Positions 8,172 to 17,004 of a stretch of DNA of 64,000 bases are shown here, piece by piece; the stretch's first letter is position 1, and each line of letters begins with the position of its first letter. This DNA is from CAIMZW01 sp037135095 (GTDB lineage: Bacteria > Actinomycetota > Actinomycetes > Nanopelagicales > Nanopelagicaceae). The notes beneath the pieces are model-generated. The model was given only the letters and a program-made list of their open reading frames with translations. It did no database searches and was not told where the DNA came from. Where the stretch lies: the NCBI GenBank assembly GCA_037135095.1, contig JBAXKZ010000002.1:36693-100692 (forward strand), written 5' to 3'. Both the position numbers and the translations under genes were made by a program.

Positions 8172-9383
8172 ATGAACGCCCTGCCACGAGGCCGAGAAGT
8201 TATCTTAGGTATCGGCGGGGGAGTTGCCGCATACAAATCGGCGGAGCTTCTTCGTAGGCTTCAAGATCATGGCTTCCTGGTGACGGTCATACCTACAGCC
8301 GCCAGTTTGAACTTCGTTGGCGTAGCAACTTGGGAAGCGCTATCTGGCAGACCGGTTCAAAGTTCACTTTGGAATAACGTTCACAAAGTTCCTCATATTC
8401 ATTCGGCTGAAATTGCCGACGCGATTGTAATCGCACCAGCTACCGCCGATCTAATTGCTCGAATTGCCAGCGGACGAGCCGACGACTTTTTAACTAACGT
8501 AGTTTTGGCCTCGCCTGCGCCACTTCTTCTTATTCCTGCTATGCATCCACAGATGTGGTTCAATGCCGCAACAGTTGCCAATGTTGAAACTTTGCGAAAT
8601 CGCGGCGTGGTAGTCCTTGAGCCAGATACTGGCAGGATGACTGGTAAAGACTCAGGTGTAGGACGCTTCCCAGAAGTTATTCGAATTATTTCAAGCCTTG
8701 AAGAGATTTTGGATTCCCGGGCCGATCTATTGGGCAAACGTCTACTAATAACTGCTGGCGGTACTCGAGAGCCAATCGATCCAGTTCGATATATCGGCAA
8801 TCACTCTTCCGGCAAGCAGGGGTATTCCTTAGCGTTTGCCGCCGCCAAACGAGGGGCAGCGGTAACGTTGATCGCGGCCAACGTGCAACTGCCCGACATC
8901 GAAGGCGTTGAGACCATTCATGTTGAAACCGCCCTCGAAATGTTTGCAGCAGTTTCGGAACATTTTGCGACTACTGACGCTTTGATTATGAGTGCGGCAG
9001 TTGCTGATTATCGGCCAATCATTGCCTCCGAGAGTAAAATTTCCAAAGTCGATTTAGGCCCAATTGAAACTGCACTTAACCCCGATATCCTTCATGAAAT
9101 GTCGAAGAAGAGAGCACCTAACCAAATTCTCGTGGGTTTTGCTGCGGAAACTTCGAAAGATGAATTAGTCGAGCGAGGTACCCGCAAACTAATGGCAAAA
9201 GGTATTGATCTTTTATTCGTAAATGATGTCTCCGGAGGGGCAATCTTCGGTACTGACCATACCGCGGGCTGGATTCTTGCCCAAGGTGAGCCAGCGATAC
9301 TCGTTTCCAACGCTTCAAAGGACTCACTTGCAAATCAACTCTTAGATTCATTAGTACTTAAGTTAGGTTATGCCAATGACTAA
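8172..9383 (+). CDS. coaBC: Bifunctional phosphopantothenoylcysteine decarboxylase/phosphopantothenate-cysteine ligase
   Basis: Carries out two consecutive steps of coenzyme A synthesis. In 403 residues, the N-terminal flavoprotein CoaC domain shows GIGGGVAAYKSAELLRRL, a histidine in VPHIHSAE and PAMHPQMW, the actinobacterial version of the PAMNxxM motif. The C-terminal CoaB domain starts near 195 with ITAGGTREPIDPVR-IGNHSSGKQG and continues with SAAVADYRP. ATG 8172 lies 9 bp after rpoZ. The 3' end overlaps the metK start. Confidence 0.96.
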   Translation: MNALPRGREVILGIGGGVAAYKSAELLRRLQDHGFLVTVIPTAASLNFVGVATWEALSGRPVQSSLWNNVHKVPHIHSAEIADAIVIAPATADLIARIASGRADDFLTNVVLASPAPLLLIPAMHPQMWFNAATVANVETLRNRGVVVLEPDTGRMTGKDSGVGRFPEVIRIISSLEEILDSRADLLGKRLLITAGGTREPIDPVRYIGNHSSGKQGYSLAFAAAKRGAAVTLIAANVQLPDIEGVETIHVETALEMFAAVSEHFATTDALIMSAAVADYRPIIASESKISKVDLGPIETALNPDILHEMSKKRAPNQILVGFAAETSKDELVERGTRKLMAKGIDLLFVNDVSGGAIFGTDHTAGWILAQGEPAILVSNASKDSLANQLLDSLVLKLGYAND

Positions 9384-10569
9384 ACGACTCTTCACCTCGG
9401 AATCTGTAACCGAGGGTCATCCAGACAAGATGGCGGATCAAATCTCCGATGCCATATTGGACTCACTACTGTCTCAGGATTCTGCCAGTCGGGTAGCTCT
9501 TGAAACTTTAATCACCACAGGCCAGGTTCATGTCGCCGGTGAAGTAACAACCAACGGATATGCCGATGTCATGAGCATCGTTCGAGATACGGTTTTGCGC
9601 ATTGGCTACGATTCATCCGAAAAGGGTTTTGACGGAAATTCATGTGGCGTATCGCTATCAATCGGTCAGCAGAGTCAAGATATTGCCCAAGGGGTCGATA
9701 CCGCTTTCGAAAGTCGTGTCTCTGCCTCCAACGATCCGCTAGATCTGCAAGGTGCTGGAGATCAAGGGCTGATGTTCGGCTACGCCTGCGATGACACTCC
9801 GGAGTTAATGCCTTTGCCAATCTCATTGGCACACAAGTTGTCGGCACAGTTGGCTTTGGTTCGCAAGAATGGTTCCTTGCCTTACTTGCGTCCCGACGGC
9901 AAGACCCAAGTAACTATTGAATATTTTGCTGGCAAGCCGATCGCCCTTTCGACCTTGGTGATTTCGACTCAACACACCCCGGATGTAGATCTTGAAGGAA
10001 CGCTCGCGCCGGAAGTTAAAGCCTGCGTTATAGATCCTATTTTAAAGGATTTGGGAATCGATACTTCTCAGGTTAATACCTTGATCAATCCAACTGGAAG
10101 ATTTGTAATCGGTGGCCCCATGGGCGATGCCGGGGTAACAGGTCGAAAGATAATTGTCGATACCTACGGTGGAATGGCTCGCCACGGTGGCGGCGCTTTT
10201 TCTGGCAAAGATCCATCCAAAGTTGACCGATCGGCTGCTTATGCGATGCGCTGGGTTGCCAAGAACGTTGTCGCAGCCGGACTTGCGGCCAGATGTGAGG
10301 TTCAAGTTGCTTACGCCATTGGTAAGGCGCAACCTGTTGGACTATTCGTTGAAACTTTCGGAACTGAGAAAGTTCCGGTCGATCAAATTACCGATGCCAT
10401 CAATCAAGTTTTTGATCTGCGACCCGCGGCGATTATCCGCGATTTGGATCTACTTCGTCCGATTTATTCACTAACCAGCAGTTACGGTCACTTTGGGCGA
10501 GAACTGCCCGAATTTACCTGGGAGCGAACAGATCGTGCCGCTGCGTTGCAACTAGCTGTTAAGGGATGA
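9376..10569 (+). CDS. metK: S-adenosylmethionine synthetase
   Basis: Forms S-adenosylmethionine from methionine and ATP. Conserved features include FTSESVTEGHPDK at the N terminus, GAGDQGLMFGYA near 117 and the GGGAFSGKDPSKVDRSAAY phosphate-binding loop. Two in-frame ATGs (9370, 9376) are possible. I prefer 9376 because TTAGG at 9363-9367 then lies 8 nt upstream, against only 2 nt for the first; the product is 397 residues. It overlaps coaBC by 8 bp. No SAM riboswitch is present. metH at 29947 supplies the methionine. Confidence 0.97.
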   Translation: MTKRLFTSESVTEGHPDKMADQISDAILDSLLSQDSASRVALETLITTGQVHVAGEVTTNGYADVMSIVRDTVLRIGYDSSEKGFDGNSCGVSLSIGQQSQDIAQGVDTAFESRVSASNDPLDLQGAGDQGLMFGYACDDTPELMPLPISLAHKLSAQLALVRKNGSLPYLRPDGKTQVTIEYFAGKPIALSTLVISTQHTPDVDLEGTLAPEVKACVIDPILKDLGIDTSQVNTLINPTGRFVIGGPMGDAGVTGRKIIVDTYGGMARHGGGAFSGKDPSKVDRSAAYAMRWVAKNVVAAGLAARCEVQVAYAIGKAQPVGLFVETFGTEKVPVDQITDAINQVFDLRPAAIIRDLDLLRPIYSLTSSYGHFGRELPEFTWERTDRAAALQLAVKG

Positions 10570-10575
10570 CCAATA

Positions 10576-12492
10576 GTGGCGGAACCGAAGCCACTTCGAC
10601 TTAAAGTCCAGCGGGCGCCACAGCGGCTTGACTCCGCCGATATCAATCCCTTTGTCAGCGTGTTGGTAGAAACTCCAGTTTTCCATTTAGAAGAGCCATA
10701 TGAATATTACCTGCCCGAAATCTTCTCTGGCGTCGCCAAAATTGGCTCGCTAGTTAAAGTTCCCTTCGGAAGTGGCGAAACGCTGGGTTATATTCTGGAT
10801 CGATACTCTCAATCTCGATACCAATCTAAATCGAAAGCTACAATTACAAAATCTGTAGTTTCAGTGCTCTCTGAAGTTCCAGTATTCACTCCCGAATTGC
10901 ACGGTTTGCTGGTTCTTGTGGCCAAACGCTACGGCTCGCGGGTTTGGGACTTAATTAGAAGTGCGATACCAGATCGCGTCGCTGCCGCGGAGAAACTCTT
11001 TCTGAAAACCGATAGCGCGCCGCGAGGGTTGAAATCACTCGCTATTGCAAATCCCAAACCCAAGTTCTTAGCGCCAGGCGATGCAGAAATATTTGTATCA
11101 GAAAAAGTTCGTGCCGTGTTGCAAATCCAGCCGGGTCTACCGATGCGCAGTTTAGTGAAGTGGATAACCCAGGCCAGATCTTCACTGGGGCAAGTGCTCA
11201 TAGTTGTGCCCGACGAGAAGGACCTACTTCTAATTGCTCAAGATCTCAGTGATCAATTCGTTGATCAGCTCGTAATACTTGGCTCTCACCTTTCAAAGTC
11301 CGAACGCTATTTGAATTTCTTAAAAGTAGGCTCGCCTGCTACCAAGATCATTCTGGGAACCAGGAGTGCCATTTTTTCGACCCTGCGCCCAAATTCCACA
11401 ATCATCGTTCTCGATGAAGTAGATGAGTCAATGTATGAGCGACGTTCGCCAGGTTGGAACGTTAGAGATGTGGCCCTGATTCGAAGCCGCGACAATTCAC
11501 TAATCTTCTTGGACTATTCGCCATCTTTGGAGTTGATGCGTCTAATCGAGAACGGTTGGCTGCATTTAGTATCAAGTATTGCTCCTAAAAAAGTTAAGGT
11601 TTTTGCCGAAAATGGCCGAAGAAGCAGCCATTCGATAATCGGAGACGGCTTGAAGCAAGGATCGGTTCTTATTTCAACATCGCAACCCGGATATGTGAAT
11701 GGTTTTCTTTGCCAGAAATGTCGAAATCGCGCGGAGTGTGAATGCGGTGGGCGACTAATTATCGCCAGCAGTGATGCAACCCCTTCATGCGTTATCTGTC
11801 AAAAAGTCACATTGGATTGGAATTGCCGCTGGTGTGGCGGTTCAAAACCGTGGGTAATCAAACGCGGAGTTTCCAGGCTAGGACAAGAGTTCGGAAGGAT
11901 TTTTCCCAATACTCAAATTCTGCAGTCGAGCTCAGACCATCGAATTGACCAACTCCCATCTGGCAACAACTTGGTAGTTGCCACTCTAGGTTGCGAGCCC
12001 GACGGCGAGTACGCCGCAGTAGTTTTAATGGACGGTATGGTCCTCTTCAATAGAACCGAACTGCGAAGCGATGAGGTAGCCAGAGATCGATGGTTCCGAA
12101 ACTATTCGATGCTTCAACCTTCAGGGGAACTCTTCATCTCATTAGATAGCGCTCACCCCGTTGCTCAAGCGCTGACCAAAGGTGACTTCCAACAGATCAC
12201 GAAGATCGAAATTGAACAGCGCAAGAGTGCTGGTCTGCCACCAGAGTTTCGACTGGCGACGATTCAAGGTCCCAGAGCCGAGATCGATAAAATTTCAGAA
12301 GCAATTGCCAGTTCGGGCCCATTTACAATAACTGGTCCAGTTCCCGTCGATGTGGCGGATTCGAGGCTAATCCTTCGAATCGCCGTCGAACAGGGGGAGC
12401 TACTCTCCGACTTCATCTTCGACCTCAAACGATTTCGGAGCCTTAAAGGGCTGCCTGCTCTCGCTTATAGAGTAGACCCGTATTCGATTTAG
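10576..12492 (+). CDS. priA: PriA-like primosomal protein N', ATPase motif degenerate
   Basis: PriA normally restarts stalled replication forks with a 3'-to-5' helicase. This 638-residue protein has the N-terminal PriA DNA-binding domain (VETPVFHLEEPYEYYLPE) and, in the second half, a cysteine-rich zinc-binding region (CQKCRNRAECECGG, CVICQK, CRWCGG). The place of the Walker A lacks GxGKT (it reads QPGLPMRSLVKW), and the Walker B/DEAH box is VLDEVDES. Actinobacterial PriA homologues are known to lack detectable helicase motifs, so a structural role is likely. GTG 10576 lies 6 bp after metK. The assignment is firm; activity is uncertain. Confidence 0.85.
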   Translation: MAEPKPLRLKVQRAPQRLDSADINPFVSVLVETPVFHLEEPYEYYLPEIFSGVAKIGSLVKVPFGSGETLGYILDRYSQSRYQSKSKATITKSVVSVLSEVPVFTPELHGLLVLVAKRYGSRVWDLIRSAIPDRVAAAEKLFLKTDSAPRGLKSLAIANPKPKFLAPGDAEIFVSEKVRAVLQIQPGLPMRSLVKWITQARSSLGQVLIVVPDEKDLLLIAQDLSDQFVDQLVILGSHLSKSERYLNFLKVGSPATKIILGTRSAIFSTLRPNSTIIVLDEVDESMYERRSPGWNVRDVALIRSRDNSLIFLDYSPSLELMRLIENGWLHLVSSIAPKKVKVFAENGRRSSHSIIGDGLKQGSVLISTSQPGYVNGFLCQKCRNRAECECGGRLIIASSDATPSCVICQKVTLDWNCRWCGGSKPWVIKRGVSRLGQEFGRIFPNTQILQSSSDHRIDQLPSGNNLVVATLGCEPDGEYAAVVLMDGMVLFNRTELRSDEVARDRWFRNYSMLQPSGELFISLDSAHPVAQALTKGDFQQITKIEIEQRKSAGLPPEFRLATIQGPRAEIDKISEAIASSGPFTITGPVPVDVADSRLILRIAVEQGELLSDFIFDLKRFRSLKGLPALAYRVDPYSI

Positions 12493-12510
12493 GAAGTTCT
12501 TAATAACCGA

Positions 12511-12516
12511 TAGAAT
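12511..12516 (+). promoter_or_regulatory. -10 element TAGAAT, leaderless-type promoter of def
   Basis: TAGAAT lies exactly 6 nt before ATG 12523 in the 30-bp gap after priA. There is no Shine-Dalgarno in the intervening bases. It suggests def-fmt-rsmB can be transcribed separately from the upstream genes. Confidence 0.6.
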
Positions 12517-12522
12517 TGCGAA

Positions 12523-13083
12523 ATGGCCATTCAACCGATTCGTTTATTCGGAGATCCGGTCCTAACGACTTCAGCTTCACCCGTGGAAACCTTCGACAAA
12601 GAACTCCGAAATCTGGTCTCTGACCTGATTGAAACGATGCATGATGCACCAGGAGCTGGCTTGGCAGCGCCTCAGATTGGCGTCTCCTTGCGGGTTTTTG
12701 TCTGGGATATTGAAGACTCTGATGGTCACTTGATAAATCCTTCCTTGGACCTCTCTGAGGACCTTCAGGATGGTGATGAAGGTTGTCTCTCCTTTCCAGG
12801 GCTGCTTTACGAGACCGCCAGGGCATATACGGCGGTTGCCAAAGGTTTTAATATGCACGGGGAACCGGTGACCATTGCGGGAACGGAACTCTTGGCGCGC
12901 GTACTACAGCATGAAAGCGATCACCTCGATGGAATTGTTTTCATCGATCGCTTAAGTAAATCGGAGCGCAAACACGCAATGAAAGATATCCGCAACTCCG
13001 ATTGGTTTGGCACGCTACACGAGGCTGGTTCTGCGCCAATCATCAAAGTTTCACCTCATGGCACTCGCGGATTAGGGCTGTAG
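12523..13083 (+). CDS. def: Peptide deformylase
   Basis: Removes the formyl group from nascent proteins. The 186-residue sequence has all three family motifs: GAGLAAPQIG at 44-53, EGCLSFPG at 86-93 with metal ligand Cys88, and QHESDHLDG, where His130 and His134 bind metal and Glu131 is catalytic. It forms an operon with fmt, which adds the formyl group, and rsmB. The C-terminal tail of about 30 residues beyond the core is somewhat longer than in minimal deformylases. Confidence 0.97.
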   Translation: MAIQPIRLFGDPVLTTSASPVETFDKELRNLVSDLIETMHDAPGAGLAAPQIGVSLRVFVWDIEDSDGHLINPSLDLSEDLQDGDEGCLSFPGLLYETARAYTAVAKGFNMHGEPVTIAGTELLARVLQHESDHLDGIVFIDRLSKSERKHAMKDIRNSDWFGTLHEAGSAPIIKVSPHGTRGLGL

Positions 13084-13089
13084 AACTCT

Positions 13090-14019
13090 GTGAATATTTC
13101 AGTTGCCTCCTCATCCTTGATCTCACTTCCAATAATCGACGCCATTCAAAAGTCGAAGCACACCTTGGCCTCGATCATTACGAATCCCGATAAGAAAAGC
13201 GGTCGTGGGCAGCAAATGGCGCCCAATGAATTGGCGACGTGGGCAGAATCGACCGAGATTCTGGTAGCAAAACCGGCAGATAATTCGGAGTTAAATCGCC
13301 ATCTTTTAGCGGCGCAACCGCAACTGATTATCACTGCCGCCTATGGAAAGTTAATTCCCGTTGAGCTTCTGCATGGTCCAAGATTTGGTTGGCTTAACTT
13401 GCATTTCTCACTTTTACCCAAGTGGCGGGGTGCAGCTCCCGTCCAATGGGCCCTCCTTTCCGGTGACGAAGAATCAGGTATCTCAATTTTCAAATTGGAT
13501 AAGGGAATGGATACCGGTCCCATTTATTTGCAGGAATCGGTAACGATTCATGATGGGGAACGAACTCCAGAATTACTATCTCGGCTCAGTCAAATGGGCG
13601 GGGAGCGGATAATGGATGTCATCGAAATGATTGCAACTGGAGTGAAACCTAAAGCCCAACCGGCAACTGGTTTCTCCTTAGCCCCGAAAATTTCTAAAGA
13701 GATGGGTCAAATAAGTTGGGAGAGTTCGACAATTGAAATCTTGAGAAAGGATCAAGCGATTGGCGACAAGCCCGGCATTTGGTCTAACTTCCGTGGCGAA
13801 CGAATCGTCTTGCACGAAATCGGTTTGGCCCTTCCAAATTCAATCTCAACCAAACCAGGGTCGCTCACAATCACTTCCGCGGGTTTTAAAGTGCAGTGTG
13901 GTGACGGATGCCTTGAAATCGCTTCAGTAACCCCCGCTGGAAAGAAGCGGATGTCTGCCAGCGAATTCGTTCGGGGCGCTAGATTCTTGGAGTCCGAGAG
14001 TTTTGATGAGCACCGATAA
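13090..14019 (+). CDS. fmt: Methionyl-tRNA formyltransferase
   Basis: Formylates initiator Met-tRNA. The 309-residue protein shows TNPDKKSGRGQQ near 32, the catalytic region LNLHFSLLPKWRGAAPVQWA with the N-H-D triad asparagine and histidine, and DTGPIYLQ. The C-terminal tRNA-binding domain follows from about residue 205. I use GTG 13090, 6 bp after def; no strong Shine-Dalgarno is evident, so coupling to def is likely. Its 3' end overlaps rsmB by 14 bp. Confidence 0.95.
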   Translation: MNISVASSSLISLPIIDAIQKSKHTLASIITNPDKKSGRGQQMAPNELATWAESTEILVAKPADNSELNRHLLAAQPQLIITAAYGKLIPVELLHGPRFGWLNLHFSLLPKWRGAAPVQWALLSGDEESGISIFKLDKGMDTGPIYLQESVTIHDGERTPELLSRLSQMGGERIMDVIEMIATGVKPKAQPATGFSLAPKISKEMGQISWESSTIEILRKDQAIGDKPGIWSNFRGERIVLHEIGLALPNSISTKPGSLTITSAGFKVQCGDGCLEIASVTPAGKKRMSASEFVRGARFLESESFDEHR

Positions 14020-15391
14020 ACCAGCTAAGTCTTCCAAACCGCCGCACTCCGGAAAGCCGAAACCCAGCGCTAGTCGTTTGTTGGCATTTGATCTAATTAC
14101 TCAGGTCAACCGCGAAGGGGCATATGCGAATATCCGATTGCCACAGCTTCTCTCCGACTCCGAGCTGGAACTTAGAGATAAAGCATTCGCTACAGAACTT
14201 TCTTACGGAACGCTACGCATGCAGGGCAGATATGACTTTGCGATTCGAAAGAAAATTGACCGACCTTTTGAAGAGATCGAACCAAAGATTATTGATCTGC
14301 TTCGAATTGGCTGCCATCAGATTTTTGAAATGCGAGTCCCTCTGCATGCCGCGGTCGCCGAGACTGTTGAATTGGCTCGCAAAGTTGTGGGGGAATCCAA
14401 AGCAGCTTATGTAAATGCCCTTCTTCGAGCTATTACAAAGGAGGATGCAATATTTGCGGAGTTAGATAATTCTGAAGAGAAGAACGATCTGGCAACGCTC
14501 TCAAGCGCCTACTCCCATCCAGAGTGGATTATCTCTAGCTATCACGATGCCATTAAGGATTGGGATGAGGTAAAGCGAGTTTTGGCTTTTAATAATGTGC
14601 CTGCCGCTCCTCATTTAGTCGCATGGCGTGGAAAGTCAACGGGAGCAGATCTTTTAGCCGTTGGCGGCGAGGCCTTGCCTTTCGTTTCAGGGGGCGTAAT
14701 AGCAGCCACGCAACCCTTGGACTATCCGCAAATTCGCAATCGCAGCGCGGGCGTGCAGGATTTAGGTTCGCAATTAGTTTCAGAAATCTTTTACGCAACT
14801 AAGAATCTGGGAAGTGCTAACCGGTGGCTGGATATGTGCGCTGGCCCGGGAGGCAAAGCAGCCTGGGTATATAACGCGTTGGCAACCGAAGAGCCACAAA
14901 CTGAGTTCTATGCAAATGAACCATGGGAGCATCGAGCCGAACTAGTCGCTCGAGTAATTCCCCGTAGTCGCATTCTCTCCTTTGACGGCAGGCAGAGCAC
15001 TCTCTTTCCAGGAAGATTCGATCGCATTCTCATCGATGCACCTTGCACTGGTTTAGGGGCGCTCAGGCGACGTCCAGAAGCAAGATGGCGTCGCGTTCAA
15101 TCTGATTTGAAAGAGTTAGTAGCGCTACAGCGCAAGTTGATAGATTCGGCAGTTGAGCTGTTGAACCCCGGTGGAGTTCTGGCCTATTCGACTTGCTCGC
15201 CCCATCTATCCGAAACCACGGGGCAAGTTTTGGATGCCCTTCATCGACATAAGAATCTTGCCCTACTTAATGTTGCTGATTTTCATGAATTGCCGCCAGA
15301 AGCTCTCAATCCCAATGGAACCATGCAATTGTGGAGCCATAAACATAACTCAGATGCAATGTTTCTAGCGCTCTTTCAGAAGCAGGCTTAG
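14006..15391 (+). CDS. rsmB: 16S rRNA (cytosine-967-C5) methyltransferase RsmB
   Basis: Methylates a cytosine of 16S rRNA using SAM. In 461 residues, an N-terminal NusB-like domain (LAFDLITQVNREGAYANIRLP, FATELSYGTLRMQGRYD) is followed by a NOL1/NOP2/Sun methyltransferase domain. The latter has DMCAGPGGKAAW for SAM binding, the DAPCTGLGALRRRPEARW motif with its cysteine, and the catalytic cysteine in AYSTCSPHLSET. I start at ATG 14006 inside fmt, not the adjacent TTG. A short basic N-terminal tail precedes the NusB fold. Confidence 0.95.
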   Translation: MSTDKPAKSSKPPHSGKPKPSASRLLAFDLITQVNREGAYANIRLPQLLSDSELELRDKAFATELSYGTLRMQGRYDFAIRKKIDRPFEEIEPKIIDLLRIGCHQIFEMRVPLHAAVAETVELARKVVGESKAAYVNALLRAITKEDAIFAELDNSEEKNDLATLSSAYSHPEWIISSYHDAIKDWDEVKRVLAFNNVPAAPHLVAWRGKSTGADLLAVGGEALPFVSGGVIAATQPLDYPQIRNRSAGVQDLGSQLVSEIFYATKNLGSANRWLDMCAGPGGKAAWVYNALATEEPQTEFYANEPWEHRAELVARVIPRSRILSFDGRQSTLFPGRFDRILIDAPCTGLGALRRRPEARWRRVQSDLKELVALQRKLIDSAVELLNPGGVLAYSTCSPHLSETTGQVLDALHRHKNLALLNVADFHELPPEALNPNGTMQLWSHKHNSDAMFLALFQKQA

Positions 15392-15393
15392 CG

Positions 15394-15399
15394 TACGAT
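15394..15399 (+). promoter_or_regulatory. -10 element TACGAT, leaderless-type promoter of rpe
   Basis: TACGAT is exactly 6 nt before ATG 15406 and no Shine-Dalgarno is visible in the 14-bp gap after rsmB. It fits the pattern seen at other unit starts in the window. Confidence 0.55.
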
Positions 15400-15405
15400 T
15401 TCGTC

Positions 15406-16080
15406 ATGACGAGTTTTCGCATCTGCCCGAGCATTTTGAATGCTGATCAGAGCCGGCTACCCGAGGAGATTGCACGCATCGCATCAGATGCCGAACTCTT
15501 ACATCTAGATATCATGGACGATATTTTTGTACCAAATCGCACCTTTGATTTTGCCCAGTCAAAAACCATAATTGAAGAGTCACCCATTCCCGTGGATGTT
15601 CATCTGATGATCGTTGATCCAGATCATCTAGCCGCTGCCTATGCACAAGCTGGCGCCGCCAGTGTGACCTTTCACTTTGAAGCAACAACGGATCCATCGG
15701 GAGTAATTGCGAGCATTCGCTCTGCCGGCGCTCGAGTTGGAATGGCAATAAAGCCAAAGACCGATCTAGATACTGTTGCTGAATTCATCGCCAACATTGA
15801 TATGTTGTTAATCATGACAGTCGAACCTGGATTTGGCGGCCAATCATTTATGTCGGAGATGATGCCAAAAGTTAAACGAGCCAGGACAATCATCGACCTT
15901 CTTCCAAGCCCCAGACCTTGGCTCCAAGTTGACGGTGGCATCTCATTAACCACAATAGAGGTTGCCGCTAGTGCCGGAGCTGACACTTTTGTAGCGGGAA
16001 GTGCCCTATTTAAGGCGGAAGATCCGGCAGAAGCGATTCGCGAAATGAAAAATCTCCTCAATCATGGCAGACTGGCCTAG
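15406..16080 (+). CDS. rpe: Ribulose-phosphate 3-epimerase
   Basis: Interconverts ribulose 5-phosphate and xylulose 5-phosphate in the pentose phosphate pathway. The 224-residue TIM barrel shows CPSILNAD at the N terminus, HLDIMDDIFVPN, DVHLMI, the TVEPGFGGQSF loop and QVDGGIS near the C terminus, all family motifs with the metal ligands and catalytic aspartates. The FMN riboswitch begins directly after its stop, so the promoter for the riboswitch transcript must lie in or upstream of rpe. Confidence 0.97.
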   Translation: MTSFRICPSILNADQSRLPEEIARIASDAELLHLDIMDDIFVPNRTFDFAQSKTIIEESPIPVDVHLMIVDPDHLAAAYAQAGAASVTFHFEATTDPSGVIASIRSAGARVGMAIKPKTDLDTVAEFIANIDMLLIMTVEPGFGGQSFMSEMMPKVKRARTIIDLLPSPRPWLQVDGGISLTTIEVAASAGADTFVAGSALFKAEDPAEAIREMKNLLNHGRLA

Positions 16081-16197
16081 TTCCGGGGGTCGGCGTAATT
16101 CCGAACCGGCGGTAGAGTCCGCGACCCGATTGAAGCCATCAATCGGTTGATTTGGTGTAAATCCAAAACCGACAGTTAAAGTCTGGATAAAGGAGCA
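16081..16197 (+). promoter_or_regulatory. FMN riboswitch (RFN element)
   Basis: Core RFN sequence is recognisable: CCGAACCGGCGGTAGAGTCC, GCGACCCG, a variable hairpin (GATTGAAGCC-ATCAATC), then GGTTGATTTGGTG, TCCAAAACCGACAGTTAAAG and TCTGGAT at the 3' end. The closing 3' strand runs into AGGAG at 16191-16195, the likely Shine-Dalgarno of the next gene, so FMN binding probably blocks translation. The element starts at the base after the rpe stop. The aptamer identity is secure; the mode of control is inferred. Confidence 0.93.
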
Positions 16198-16205
16198 AAG
16201 CAATT

Positions 16206-16985
16206 TTGGCTACCCATTTTCTTGGGTGCGCCTTTTTTGCCTATTTCCCTTGGGATCGAATTTACTCACTTCGATTAGGGATGGAACAGATGTTTATATT
16301 GAAATGGCTCTTTGAAGCTCAAGTTCACTTTGGCAGTAAATCAATTGCAATTCGCGAAATCATCGGAGGCCTACTGGGCTTAGCCAGCGCAATCCTTGGG
16401 ATGCGCCGCAAAGTTTCAGCTTGGCCGATCGGAATATTGGGAGATGGCTTACTCTTCACCGTCTTCGCCGGTGCGCTATTTTCCTTCAGCAAGAAAGCCG
16501 ACCATCCAGCGCTTTATGGCCAAGCTGGCCGAAATCTACTTTTGATCATAGTTAGTTTCTATGGCTGGGTAGTTTGGGCACGTAATCGTCGAAGTGGCGA
16601 AAGCAAACCCGCAGTTACTCCTCGTTGGACTACAGCTAAAGAGAAAGCGGTCCTCCTGCCGACTATCGTTATCGGCTACTTCATATTCCTTCAAATTTTT
16701 AAGGCCTTGGGGGAGCGTTATTACGGTCAATGGCTTTATGTAGATACGTGGATCTTTACCGGCACTGCGTTAGCTACCTATGCCATGAGCCGAGGCTACG
16801 TCGAGTTTTGGCTCGTTTGGGTAGCGGTAGATATCGTTGGAGTTCCATTTGCTTTCGCGCACGGAAACTATCCGACTGGGATTCTTTACGGGATATATAT
16901 GCCATTCGTAATCTGGGGATTCATTTATTGGTTACGCATCCAGCGCCAAGGCAACGAAGCAAAAAGCCTCTCAAGCGTGGTTTGA
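16206..16985 (+). CDS. ribM: PnuC-family riboflavin transporter (RibM/PnuX)
   Basis: Predicted inner-membrane riboflavin uptake protein. The product is up to 259 residues with about seven hydrophobic segments and PnuC-family features: WPIGILGDGLLF near 73-84 and LYGQAGRNLLLIIVSFYGW near 103-121. The FMN riboswitch directly upstream distinguishes RibM/PnuX riboflavin carriers from nicotinamide-riboside PnuC. TTG 16206 fits the AGGAG at 16191-16195 (10-nt spacing); ATG 16281 (MEQMFILKW) is an alternative that would remove 25 doubtful residues. In Streptomyces, ribM sits inside a rib operon before hisE-hisG; here the rib enzymes are missing. Confidence 0.88.
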   Translation: MATHFLGCAFFAYFPWDRIYSLRLGMEQMFILKWLFEAQVHFGSKSIAIREIIGGLLGLASAILGMRRKVSAWPIGILGDGLLFTVFAGALFSFSKKADHPALYGQAGRNLLLIIVSFYGWVVWARNRRSGESKPAVTPRWTTAKEKAVLLPTIVIGYFIFLQIFKALGERYYGQWLYVDTWIFTGTALATYAMSRGYVEFWLVWVAVDIVGVPFAFAHGNYPTGILYGIYMPFVIWGFIYWLRIQRQGNEAKSLSSVV

Positions 16986-16992
16986 AGTCTAG

Positions 16993-16998
16993 TAACCT
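16993..16998 (+). promoter_or_regulatory. -10 element TAACCT, leaderless-type promoter of hisE
   Basis: TAACCT lies exactly 6 nt before ATG 17005, in the short gap after ribM, with no Shine-Dalgarno. It would give hisE-hisG a promoter independent of the riboswitch. Confidence 0.5.
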
Positions 16999-17004
16999 AA
17001 CCCA

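Noticed and set aside
9359..9375. SAM riboswitch before metK
   Set aside because: metK overlaps coaBC, leaving no room for a leader RNA.
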